Origin: Paratinospora sagittata
Lineage: Eukaryota > Streptophyta > Magnoliopsida > Ranunculales > Menispermaceae
Length of the DNA: 64,000 nt
Assembly (NCBI GenBank): GCA_035771175.1
Contig: CM069593.1
Coordinates: forward strand, 46,933,554-46,997,553
Reading direction: 5' to 3'
The translations under genes and the position numbers were made by a program. Positions 1 through 10,600 of the stretch are shown here, piece by piece (position 1 is the stretch's first letter; each line of letters begins with the position of its first letter). The notes under the pieces were generated by a model. That model saw only the letters and a program-made list of their open reading frames with translations, made no database searches and was not told where the DNA came from.

Positions 1-47
1 GTTATTCTTTTTCTCTTCTTAATGTTTAGTGCCATCAATTTTTACAG

Positions 48-155
48 GGCTCGTACAATCTCAAGATGAGGATGCTCGATGAACATGGACATCCATTGAC
101 ATGCATCAACATTGACTTCAGAATTGTGTTTTCATCAGGCGTGGCTGATAGTTGA
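48..155 (+). CDS. ML-domain (NPC2/MD-2-like) lipid-binding protein, last exon only
   Basis: Partial gene. A pyrimidine-rich tract and AG acceptor (46-47) open a phase-0 exon of 35 codons ending in TGA at 153-155. The peptide begins GSYNLKMRML and ends FSSGVADS. The family's C-terminal strand pattern is visible: a G-x-Y-x-L-K-M strand, then L-T-C-I, an alternating hydrophobic strand, and the plant-typical V-A/S-D-S end. The cysteine in LTCI is one of those that form disulfides in this fold. Plant ML proteins are small secreted or vacuolar proteins with an MD-2-related beta-sandwich that binds lipids or sterols. The signal peptide and earlier exons lie off the left edge. The 3' UTR follows. Family assignment rests on the short C-terminal pattern, so it is good but not certain. 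Confidence 0.75.
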   Translation, partial: GSYNLKMRMLDEHGHPLTCINIDFRIVFSSGVADS

Positions 156-3100
156 GCGAGTGCCTGTAAGAAGATTGGTAAATTCAGTCACTGTTAAGTT
201 TGCTTGTATAAAATTTGTTGCTTTACGTATCTTGAACCAGCTCAAGCTTTACCTTGAGCTTATTCTGTGTACCCATCTTTATGAATGTTCTACATGCTAC
301 CAGATGCCAGATACTTGACTGTCAAATAGAAATCTTGCATTTTGAACGTGCCACGACCTTATGATAACATTGCTTTGGGTTTGACATGAAATTGTCTCAT
401 CAATTATTGTGGGGCTACAAGTGGATTGAGGTTTTTTTTTTTTTTGTACAAGGGTGGAATCACTATTATTGCTAATACTATATAATAATAATAATTATTA
501 TTATTATTTTGTTTTTGAAGTGGTCTGATCCTTCCTTCCCTGGGCCCTGGAGAGCTTCATGCACAAGGTTACTCTTTTTTCTCAAGAGGTCCTGTTTTTC
601 CTTGCCCAATTAGTTCCTAGTACCAAAATTATGGTCATCATTGGCTCTGTTGGAAGGCCATTTTCCTTCGTCATCGCTCCCTTCAAGTTCAACCATTAAA
701 TCTATCCACTGCATGGTGATGAATCTAGACCTTCTTTACTATCTCCACCACCCTTGGCGGTTGGCCCTCCACCACCACCATCCTCAGCTCCTCCACTCCA
801 CTTTCGTTACAGGTGTAATCAGTTTTTCTTTAAACATATCCTGATCTTATTTATGTATGCAAAGTCGAATTCTTAATGCAATCAAGCATTTTTTTCGCCT
901 ATCTCAGCTTAGGAGAGAGAGCTCCATGACATTTTGATTCCAGCTAGGTCAGACATCGAAGAAATGAAGAGCAGCAGACCCTTGTCAATGATCCATCCTG
1001 TGGGTGTTGCTTGGGTAACTCGTTGCCCAGTCTCTTTCCCGCCCCCCTCCCTCTGTCCTTTTATTGTCTTTTACAGGTAACAAATTAATCAACTTTGCAT
1101 CTCTTTAAAGAAAATATGACCCAAGTAGACACAAATTCTGTAGAAAAAATAGTCACAAATTTGCTACAGTAGTGTTTGCTAACTCTATGTAGCTCTACTT
1201 CTATTTTAAAATGAACCTCTATTTGTAATAAAGGTTTAAGCTCTAATAGAATAATCTAAAGTTTTTTTTTTGGTTGAGGTTATACTTCTACTTCCATTAG
1301 AAGTTAAAAAAAAAAAAATTATAATTTTTTTTATAACAAATGTATTATTTTATAAATTTTATGATTTTTTTTAATAAAACAATACATTCGGCTCTCCTCT
1401 GCTTTATTTGATTGATAACTTGATGATTTCAATTAAAATTTTCCTGACAAGTTGGTAGGGTCTGATAACATTTCCATTTATGTAATTTAGTCTATATTTT
1501 TAGAGAAAAAATAAGCATATTACAAACCCGTGGTTATCTTACCCTTTAGGGAGAGATAAATCTTACACCAACTTCATGGACTCCCGCGTTTGAAAATTTG
1601 TCCATCCACGTAAAGATGAAATTGATATGAAATCAATTTACTTTGTATTAATATTTTTAAAATAATAGATCATGAACTCTACCATATGAAATTCATTAAT
1701 TTGAACCTTCTTTTGCACTATTTTGGGGTCTCACAAATTGGCATAGAAGCATAAAGTAATAGCTTGGCACATGTAAATTTCCTTAAAACAAGGCAGCAAA
1801 TGCATATGATTAGAACTACCTAACTGTTCCTGAAATGGTGGTCCGCACCTCCTTGATATCTGCCAATGATCAAAGTGGTGGGCCCATGTTGTTATTGATG
1901 GCTCTAATTGGTGGGTACCCCACTGATTTCTGATGAAAGGACAAGGTGGGCATCCTACGTGTGGCAAAGTTTTTTTGTGATTTTGTCAAGATCTTTGCTT
2001 ATTTTATTTATTTATTTTATGAACTTTCTGTTTTTTAGCACTCTTCAGGTAATGAAAATCTGTGATGGTAATTATGGTATCTATATTTGAAGATTAAGGA
2101 TATAAATTATTTTTTTACAATAATAATAATAATAATAAAGTTGTGGGATTAAATCCAAGGTCTGAGATTTTATAACAAGTATTTACAATTGTTTTTAAAT
2201 TATCAATAAAAATGTTATTTTAACTGTAGTACTTACTTTTGGCCCATCAACTAAATAGTTTTTACTAATAGTCAACTATACTGAATTAAAACTCTTACTT
2301 GTTAATATAATTTTTTTTTAAATTAACATCATCATATCAAGTAAATTATTAAAAAAATATATACAAAAATATCAGATAGCAGATAGATCTTGAGTTGGTG
2401 AGCGAATTACATCATGGCGCATGTTAGAGGGAGCCGTGGACGCTAGCACCTAAATTCCCTAACAAAGCTACTTTCCCAGAATTAAGTGTAGGTCCCTCTC
2501 CCTCTTCCGTGCATCTAAATTATGACCGTTCTTGCCCTACAACCTTCTTTATTGGGTTGTTGTTCTTCAATACGGTTGGATGTATCAAACCGGTTTTTAT
2601 AGAGATATTCCCTCTCTAAGTCATTATTGATGGTGGTAGGCCCACTTTACCCAAATATAAAAGATGTGTTTTCCACCCAAAGTTGGGAAGGTTGCTGAAT
2701 AAGATATTAAGATATAAACTGTGATTGATGAAAGATGTTTCTATTTTTAGTTCGAGTTTGTGTTCGTGTTTATGAGCCCATACTAAAAATAGACTGCCCA
2801 ATATTGAATATTATTTCTCACTACAGAATAGTCTCGCCCCGCAAAAAGGTTACGTGTTTTCCAGATAAGTTAGGTTTTGCATAAAACATCAAAATAAAAA
2901 AAGGAAGATAGCTTGGGTTTTAGGCATTTTTCATAATAAGATTGATGTATGGAAGAAATCAAATTTATTTCTTTATGGGCATGCCCCAAAAGTTTCCATG
3001 TCAATATATTTAGACATGTATACTCATATTTAGTAAAAAGATTTTTTTTTTCTTGTTTAGTAAAAGATAATTGAAAATATATTTTTTGTGAAAGTAATAC

Positions 3101-3860
3101 AAATGAGTTTAAGAAATTTTTTTAAAAAAATTATTTTATTTTTACCCACCAACTAATAGTTTGACTGACAATGGATTGACTTAGGGCCTAATTGTCCTAA
3201 GTTTGAGATCTACTATTGCTGTTATTATGGGATGAGTTTGCATGTTTTTTATTTTATTTTTTGGGAGAATAATTGAAGTGGGCGTGAGCTGATTTAAACA
3301 CTTCACAGTTAATTTTTTTTTTTCAAAAAAAAAGGGAAAAAAGAAGAAAAAAAAAGAAGAGAAGATAATAATGCTAAATAGAGAGATATGAGTTACTATA
3401 TTAACACTTAAAATGTATATTTAACGTGTATCATCACCTTTATATATCATTAGATTGCATAAAATTATGTGTTGATACATGATTCAAAATAATTCAATAT
3501 GTACATTTTATATATTATTTTATTATTTTCCTTAAAATACAAATACTTTTTCCAATTTAAAAAACTAACAAATTAAAAAAAAATTATTTCTATATGTTAA
3601 GTGCCAACTTTATTTTTTAACATTGACACTTAATTATTTTTAATAATTTAACGATATATGTGTATTACATAATATATATAGTTACGGGCTGTTTTGAGTG
3701 CCGGTGTAAAAAAAAAAAAAAAAAAAAAAGGTGATTCACCTTGCATACAGATAGTATTATTTAAAAAAAAATAGTTGAAGTCAACTATGACATGGGTTCT
3801 TAAATTCATGGGAGATATCTTATAATTAGATGCTACAAGATAGATGTCCGTATCAAACTT
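156..3860. other. 3' UTR of the ML gene and intergenic DNA, no gene recognised
   Basis: The first few hundred bases are probably the 3' UTR of the ML gene. The rest is AT-rich with many homopolymer runs, such as an A-run at about 3709-3730. A GC-richer patch at about 640-800 gives a short Gly/Asp-rich reading frame on the minus strand, but a stop lies immediately upstream and I cannot link it to a gene. No RNA gene or complete transposon was recognised. Confidence 0.5.
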
Positions 3861-4036
3861 CCAAAGCAGAAGACAGCTGTATCAAAGTCTTCTTTTTTTT
3901 TTTTTTTTCAGAGACGGTAGTCATTTTTTAAAATTTCAAAAATGGAATACAGCTTTATAGCCGTTGAAGCAGAAACACAACTTTGCAGCAGCAGAGCTCA
4001 AAAGGGAGAAAAAGAAGTTTCAACCTCTCTTCTCTG

Positions 4037-4071
<35 letters not shown>

Positions 4072-4199
4072 ATCACACACACACAAACACCAGAGAATAT
4101 GAATATACCCATTTTCCCACTTCATCCATTCAACTAGAATCTTCAAGAAACCTTTCATTTCTCCTCTCTTATCCAAACCTGTAATTTTCAGATTGATGC
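3861..4199 (+). promoter_or_regulatory. Probable promoter and 5' UTR of the glutaredoxin-like gene, with CT repeat and uORFs
   Basis: A CT microsatellite (about 4038-4069) followed by a CA-rich run lies about 130-160 bases upstream of the ATG, a common layout for plant 5' leaders. An ATG at 3942 opens an 80-codon upstream frame ending at 4184. An ATG at 4196 opens a three-codon uORF that stops at 4207 and overlaps the first main-frame ATG at 4200. I could not place the transcription start. Confidence 0.45.
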
Positions 4200-5423
4200 A
4201 TGTGTGAAGCCATGAAAGGGGTGGTGAAGGGCAGGTTTCTAAAGAAACTGAAATCAATCAAACCCATTGAAGCTCTGAGACAGGGCCGTGTGATTCAAGT
4301 CAGTGCTGCCTCAGATGGGTGGTTAGACCGCATTTTTCAAGATCCAAATCAAAAATCTACAAGAAGTTCGTTGGAATGCAAGGAGCAAGATGAGAGAGCT
4401 AATCATCAGAGCAAAAATCTTCCTGTGATGGAACCCGATATCGTCAACGACGACGCTTCTGAACTCTTGAGAGACCTTGAAGATGAAGAAGAAATGGAGT
4501 TGTTTGGTGGTGATGATGTTGGCAACAAAGAAAACATTGGCCCATCCTCTGTACTAAAAGGAAATGGTCCATTAGCCCCCGCTAAAGGAAACTCTGAAAA
4601 TCTCATGTTTCCAGAGCCTGGAAGCCAAAATCACAGGATTCTGCACCAATCTTCTTACCAAAAAATGGCTCCTGCCATGGAGAATTCTCAGAATTTAGTA
4701 TCAGCAGAGCCTACCCAGTTGGCAGAAATTGATGTTTCTTCATTCAGAAGGCCGGATATGAATTCAGGAAGCTTGTTTGATCCCAAGTTGCTAATGGCAT
4801 TTGAGCAGGCAGTGATGGAACACATGACAACCCAGGAAGAGGGTAAGAAAGATAGAGCTGAAAAACAGAAGTTGAGGAGAATTGAGGAGGAAAAAACTGT
4901 GTCAGAAGAGAGGGAAGTGGAAGGAAATCCACTGTTGAAATTTGAAGAGAAGTGCCCACCAGGAGGAAGTGAGTCGGTGATTCTGTACACAACTAGCTTG
5001 AGAGGAATAAGGAAGACATTTGAGGATTGCAGTAGCATTAGATTTCTACTGGGTAGCTTTAGGATTGTGTATTATGAGAGAGATGTTTCAATGCATTTGG
5101 AATTCAGGGAAGAGTTGTGGAGGATTTTAGGTGGTAGAGTTGTTCCTCCAAGGCTTTTCATTAAGGGAAGGTATATTGGAGGTGCTGATGAGGTTGTAGG
5201 GTTGCATGAGCAAGGGAAGTTGATGAAGCTCTTTCAAGGGATACCAAGAGATGGATCAAATGGCCCGTGTCACGAGTGCGGAGGTGTACACTTTTTGCTT
5301 TGCTTCAATTGCGATGGAAGCCGTAAGGTCAACTCGAATGAAGGGGACGAGGATCAGATGTGTGTCGTCCAGTGCCAAGATTGCAATGAGAATGGGTTGA
5401 TTGTATGCCCCTTTTGTTGCTGA
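4200..5423 (+). CDS. Glutaredoxin-like protein with C-terminal CxxC zinc-finger-like cluster (At5g39865-type)
   Basis: Intronless 407-codon frame. The N-terminus is basic (KGRFLKKLKS), followed by a long acidic, low-complexity linker (about residues 70-240). A glutaredoxin fold starts near residue 258: beta strand SVILYTTSLRG, a FEDC helix start, a conserved V-P-P-R-L-F-I-K-G-R-Y-I-G-G segment (the cis-Pro/GSH-binding loop) and a GADEV helix. After about residue 357 come four cysteine pairs (CHEC, CFNC, CQDC, CPFC). The classic CPYC/CCxC active site is replaced, as is usual for this plant-specific subfamily, so oxidoreductase activity is doubtful and a protein-binding or scaffold role is likelier. 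The start is ambiguous: Met5 (4212) begins the KGVVKGRF motif and escapes the overlapping uORF, so it may be the real initiator. The gene lies between the ML gene and the MBD gene and points at the 3' end of the latter. Confidence 0.88.
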   Translation: MCEAMKGVVKGRFLKKLKSIKPIEALRQGRVIQVSAASDGWLDRIFQDPNQKSTRSSLECKEQDERANHQSKNLPVMEPDIVNDDASELLRDLEDEEEMELFGGDDVGNKENIGPSSVLKGNGPLAPAKGNSENLMFPEPGSQNHRILHQSSYQKMAPAMENSQNLVSAEPTQLAEIDVSSFRRPDMNSGSLFDPKLLMAFEQAVMEHMTTQEEGKKDRAEKQKLRRIEEEKTVSEEREVEGNPLLKFEEKCPPGGSESVILYTTSLRGIRKTFEDCSSIRFLLGSFRIVYYERDVSMHLEFREELWRILGGRVVPPRLFIKGRYIGGADEVVGLHEQGKLMKLFQGIPRDGSNGPCHECGGVHFLLCFNCDGSRKVNSNEGDEDQMCVVQCQDCNENGLIVCPFCC

Positions 5424-5444
5424 AGAAGCCGGGTATTGTGTATT

Positions 5445-5740
5445 TTGAATCTTGAATTCTCTCTGGATTCTTCAGCTACAGAATTTTTGTTGGTACTGTA
5501 TAATGTAATAATGGAAAGAAGTGAGGATAAAATTGATATTGTTTTGAATCTTGAATTCTCTCTGGATTCTTCAGCTACAGAATTTTTGTTGGTACTGTAT
5601 AATGTAATAATGGAAAGAAGTGAGGATAAAATTGATGTTGTTTTGAATCTTGAATTCTCTTTGGATTCTTCAGCTACAGAATTTTTGTTGGTAGTTATAA
5701 TGTAATAATGGAAAGAAGTGAGGATAAAATTGATGCTGTT
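5445..5740 (+). repeat. Three tandem copies of a 99-bp unit in the probable 3' UTR
   Basis: Units start at 5445, 5544 and 5643, just after the glutaredoxin-like stop. The first two differ by only a base or so; the third has a small deletion and a few substitutions. Each unit contains TGTATAATG/TTATAATG followed by AATAATGG, resembling plant poly(A) far-upstream and near-upstream elements. Because 99 is divisible by three, the array reads as an open frame (5436-5705), but this is probably accidental. Confidence 0.85.
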
Positions 5741-6560
5741 TGATGCAATTAGCCTTGTAAAACAAACCTGGATTAAGGTGCCCCTTCAGATTAATGGAGA
5801 AAAAGATGAGATCCCACTCGTGTCTAGCAAATCTTTAGGCGTATCCTTCAGCTTTCATTGTTTCTTTTTCTCTATGCATACATACGATCACAAACTGAAG
5901 AAAATCTTCAAAAACTCCAGAACGTTTGAGCTTCTAAGTATTGATATATTTGAGTCTTAAGATCCTGGAATAACTTTTGACTGATCTTAAACTCACTTTT
6001 TTGCTTTTTCGATAAATTACATTAGGATAGGTTATGTAGGGAGTAGTCATAATATAGAGCAAGCCTCCGCAACATTTGAGAATAGTTAGCGTTGAGCCAC
6101 TGATACAAGAGAAAGTTCGGCAGCTCTAAAATCATAGGTTGGGACAACATCTTTTAGTTGGTTTCATAACTCATACACAAGCACTTCTTAGAGCAGCGTT
6201 TGAAGTTGTCAAGACTCTAGAGTGCCTTCATTGGTCTCTTGCCACAACCCAAAAACATTCTGTTGTTTTTGCCCATAAAGTTTTCTGAAACATGGCTATG
6301 CAATTCATCAAAACCACAGACCTGCAACATTTTCTAAGGAAACTAAATAGATTCCAACCTGCTCTTATTCGGACCATCCGAGGCTGTTGAGGAGGCCCGG
6401 ATGGAAAGGAAATCTCTAATGAGTATGAATGAAGCTGAAAGCATAGTCCGGTCCCTGATAACAGCAAGCTTAAATCAGGTCTAATAGGATATAAATTCTA
6501 ATTCCTAAGATTACCTTCATTCTCAGACCAGCCAATCATTTGGGCATTTCCTAATTCCCA
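5741..6560. other. Intergenic region between convergent genes, with a possible decayed coding remnant
   Basis: Between the glutaredoxin-like gene and the MBD gene 3' end. On the plus strand about 6074-6390 reads as one frame with only two internal stops (6127 and 6286), and the adjacent frame continues to about 6484. The composition looks protein-like (Leu, Arg, Gln-rich helices), but I do not recognise the family. It may be an old pseudogene fragment or chance. Confidence 0.3.
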
Positions 6561-6846
6561 AATGCATGAACAGAGCAGAGATAGATCTCGAATAAGAAAT
6601 AATAAGATCCTATTACATTAGATCGGATGCTACAGAAATGGTCGAATTGATCAGTAAATTACACAAATGACCATGACGACGGCATATGGTTCTGCAGATA
6701 CTGCATTGCCTGCACAACAGAATTGTTAAGATTGCTGAACATTTCCAGTAACATACTGTCATAATATCAGTTAGACACGCTGACCTGAAAAGCCATCCAA
6801 AAGTGACAATTTCAAAGAGAATACCACAACTGCCTGAGGTGAGTTT

Positions 6847-7670
6847 TCAACAGCTGACAGGAGGCGCTTTAGGTTGATGTGTTTCGTCGCAATTTGACGC
6901 ATGTGTGTCCCTAGGTCTGGACTCTTCTTGCCTGTCCTTGCGGCCGGTAGAACCCGATAATTCTCCCACATTGAGATCTTTCTTGGGAGGAGCCTCCTCC
7001 GCAGCTGCATTTTCTACTTCTTTCTTGTTAGATGCCTCCTCGAGCGGCAGAGATGGTGCTTCAGAATCTTTATTTTCCTGAATTACGGATCCTGAATTGT
7101 TCTCTGGAAGCTCTTCCTTCTTGTCAGAACTCACTGCACTGTTGGGTTCCTGCTCATTGGACTCTGGCAATGGAGGTGGTACTTCAGAATCTTTGTTTTC
7201 CAGAACAACAGGCGAAGAAGCATTATTCTCTGTTTGCACTTCCTGTTCATGAGAATCCATCTTATCAGTAGCTTCCTCAAGGTTTTTTGCTTTCGTGCTG
7301 TTTTCCTTGGTGATTGTTTCCTCCTTTTTGTCTTTAGAATTCTGGTCCAGTACTTCCTCCATGGAATTGAGCTCTTCAGTTTTGTTGTCCCCTTCATTGT
7401 GTGCCTCACTCATTTCCACATCTGTGGTCACTTCAACTTTTTCAGCAGCTGTATCAGTAGCTTCTTCCTCTTTGGGAGCTTTTTCAGCGCCTGTATCAGT
7501 AGCTTCTTCCTCTTTGGGAGCCACATCTTCTCCATCAAGAAGATCCTTTTTGTCCTTTGTGCTCTTCTTTGAGCTTGATTTTCGCTCACGTTTCTTGGGC
7601 GTTTCACCTTCTGGAGTCTCCGTCGCCTTCACCTTCTCACTTATTCTAGCAGAACGCCTAGGAGTGTCAC
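6847..7670 (-). CDS. MBD gene exon 3 (acidic/basic C-terminal tail)
   Basis: The acceptor AAATGCAG ends at 7671. The exon completes the split Gly codon, continues [12 protein letters not shown] and stops at 6847. It is low complexity, with repeated [10 protein letters not shown] blocks and two ENKDSE repeats. The 3' UTR probably extends to around 6560. Confidence 0.9.
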
Positions 7671-10600
7671 CTGCATTTAAGCCAGACAATTAAGTTATTG
7701 TTTCCTGTCCTGTAATTTATTTTCTCGAGCACGTGTGCATGTGTGTGTTTGTATGTTTGATGAGATATGAGTACCAGTGCCCCAGTCAAATTCAGATGAT
7801 GAAGGGCCGCCAGGATGAGCTTTCAGAAACTGATCCAATTGTCTCTTGTTCTTGATTTCTTCCCCGGTAGGAGATATAAAAACTATCTCATTTCTTCTTG
7901 GTGTTCCACCCTTCTTGGGAGTGAACTACAAGAACAGTAAAAAAAATAACTAAGGGTACGTTCTTGAGTCAATGAATTAAATCATTCCAAAAAGAATCCG
8001 AATATAATACAATGCATTTAGCTAGTCGTCCAAGAATAATAACACTTTATGAATGATAAAAGGCATTTATCCAAAATGTAGAAGCTGAATAACAGAAACA
8101 TATTTTTCAGAAGTATGCATGCCCAGCAAATTCAATCAGAATTTTTTTTGTTAAAACTAGTTCAAGTGGGTTCTAGGATAGTTCTCTCCAGTGTAGGTTG
8201 CAGAGTATAACTGTGGTTAGTGACAAGAAGTAATTTTTACAGAATTTTTTTTTCTTTTATTCCCCAATGAATTAAATATAATATAAGCTAAACAATTAAA
8301 GAATAAAACACAGAACAGTCAAATGAAAATGCTAGTGTCTAGAATTTCAAGAATGTGCGGCATTTAGACAACTTGCAAGCATTCAAAGCCAAAATGCATT
8401 GGGCACTGGAAACATAGGCCGGGAATTGAGAAGAGTCGAAAATGAGGATTATACAGTTCTCTACTAATATATTTTGATCAACAACCAAGTGAAGCTGGAA
8501 ACCAGACTGCTCCTAGGCTGCAAAAAATAAGTTTTATTTTAGTCCATACTATAGTCACCATAGGAAAAATAATTCATAAAAGCTCCTTCACTATAAACTT
8601 GTTTATCTACCAGGCTATCGGTTACCTTTTACAAGAAATTCACTTTTTCAGTACTAGAGTCCAGATTCACTCACCCAACCACCACAAAGGACAAAGAAGG
8701 AAAAAAAAAAGGGAAAGAACCGGAAGGAGAAAATGCTAATCACTCATTATAAAATGACTAAGCCAGTGACACAAGTTTTATTTACTGGCAAATGCCTCAG
8801 AACAGCACCATCAAGAACCAGAATTAAGCACTTCAAACACCCAAATCTTGTATCTCATTATCTTGTCAGTAATTTTCTGGATAAAAAATCCTATGAAGGC
8901 AGAAATATAAAATATTACCCAACTCTAGTTCTGTTAAAACACCTTCAACCATAACATTCTGATGTAGATCCAGAAGATAAGAAAATAAAAGAAGAAGAAG
9001 AGAATGAGAAGAACCGATACCAATATTTTTTCATTCGGTTAATTATTTTCTTAACTCTATTTCAACCCCTTTTTTACAGAAAACCCAATTACCTAATTTC
9101 ATTCTTATTACGATTTGGAAGTTAAAATTCCACTACATCAAAAAAATTAAAATCCTAATAAAATGAAATAACTACTACTCATAACAATAAACTCTAACCA
9201 AAAGTAAATCATAAGAATTACAACCTTTAAAATATTGCTTTATTAATTTCCCATTCTTGTGCCACATTACACATTCAGCATTGTTACAATCCTGGCTTAC
9301 TGTTTTTAGTGAAGTCCAAAAAAAAGAGTTTTTAGTGAAGTCCAAAAAAAAAGGGGCAGCCCAGTGCACGAAGCTCCTGCATATGCACAGGGTCTCGAGG
9401 AAGGGTGGTCATGACATAGGATATACATGAGTTCGTGTTCGAGTTCAAGTCTAATTAGGATGTTATTTTTATTTTTTTTGGGTTGTTATTTATTTTAGAG
9501 TTATAATTTGACTAAGATTTTAGATGAAATTTGGATTTGTTTAAGAGTCCTAGTTGGTGTTGGGGTGGAAGTCATATTTGTATACATATATCTTATGGTG
9601 TAATTTTGGAAATTTTCATTTAATGAATTGAAAAATTGATTGATTCCTCCCTTGTTCTCTCTCCGCTCATCATTTTATGGTATTAGAGCTTCTTTAATCC
9701 CCTTCCTCTACTACTCTTCTCCCTCTCTTTCACCTCGTTCTTCTTCTCTTCTTCCTCTCTCAATTTCTTCTGCACTTTTGCTGTTACTGTGAATTCGAAA
9801 CCCAAATCTGTTGTCGCGCGACCAGCAAAGATCACATGGAAATCTAAAAATCTGGCCGTGGAGATTTGTGACTTACATCATTGGATTTGGATGATTAAAA
9901 TTGATCGGTGCCCTAGTTTCTATCATCACCGCGTGTTGTCGCACTTGTTCTTCAACCAAGGAGTGTAATCATTTCTGCACAAAGGGGGTGTGATCTAGTG
10001 TTCTGCTACAAAATACTGATTTAGGAGCCTCCACCACTTGCCTCCAATAGGATATAAAAGCTTTACTCAATTTTGATTAATACTTATATTGGTGACAGTT
10101 GGGCACATACATTGCCTACAATCCATAGCTATTTACTTTGATTGCTTCAAATACTACCACCTCACTACCTCTTGGCATATTCAGTATATTGTACAGCCCA
10201 TTAATTACTCATTGGCCATGTATTAACAAAACCACCAAAGCACCCTTCATTACTTCGTTTACTATTTACCCACTTGCATTGTTTAAGCCTAATTAGTCTG
10301 CTTATAACTGTTTTTCTAGACCTTCAGTAACCTTTCTTTGCCCACAACCCAAAAAAAAAAAATCTTATATTTTTAATCATGACCACTGGTGACCTTGTTG
10401 ATGACCACACTACCCTCCAAAAAGTAATCAATTGACTTCAAAGAACAATTCCAATCATATAAATCATCCATGGAACAATACAAGGAGGAACTACATGCAG
10501 AACTTAGGACAAAACTATCAAAGGTAGTATCCCAGTTAGCTACAATGTTTGGGATACAACTATTGAATGAAGCTAGTGTAAATCCCGCTCCACTTTATCA

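Noticed and set aside
641..844. Small ORF and a Gly/Asp-rich reverse frame
   Set aside because: Stops immediately upstream, no splice partner or homology that I can support.
3942..4257. Overlapping frames of 80 and 100 codons on both strands
   Set aside because: Driven by the CT/GA microsatellite in the 5' leader; at most an upstream ORF.
5436..5705. 89-codon open frame after the glutaredoxin-like stop
   Set aside because: It is the same 33 codons repeated three times because the 99-bp unit is divisible by three; no start context or homology.
7032..7693. Plus-strand frames across the MBD exon
   Set aside because: Antisense shadows of the Lys/Glu-rich coding exon, giving Ser/Phe-rich nonsense.
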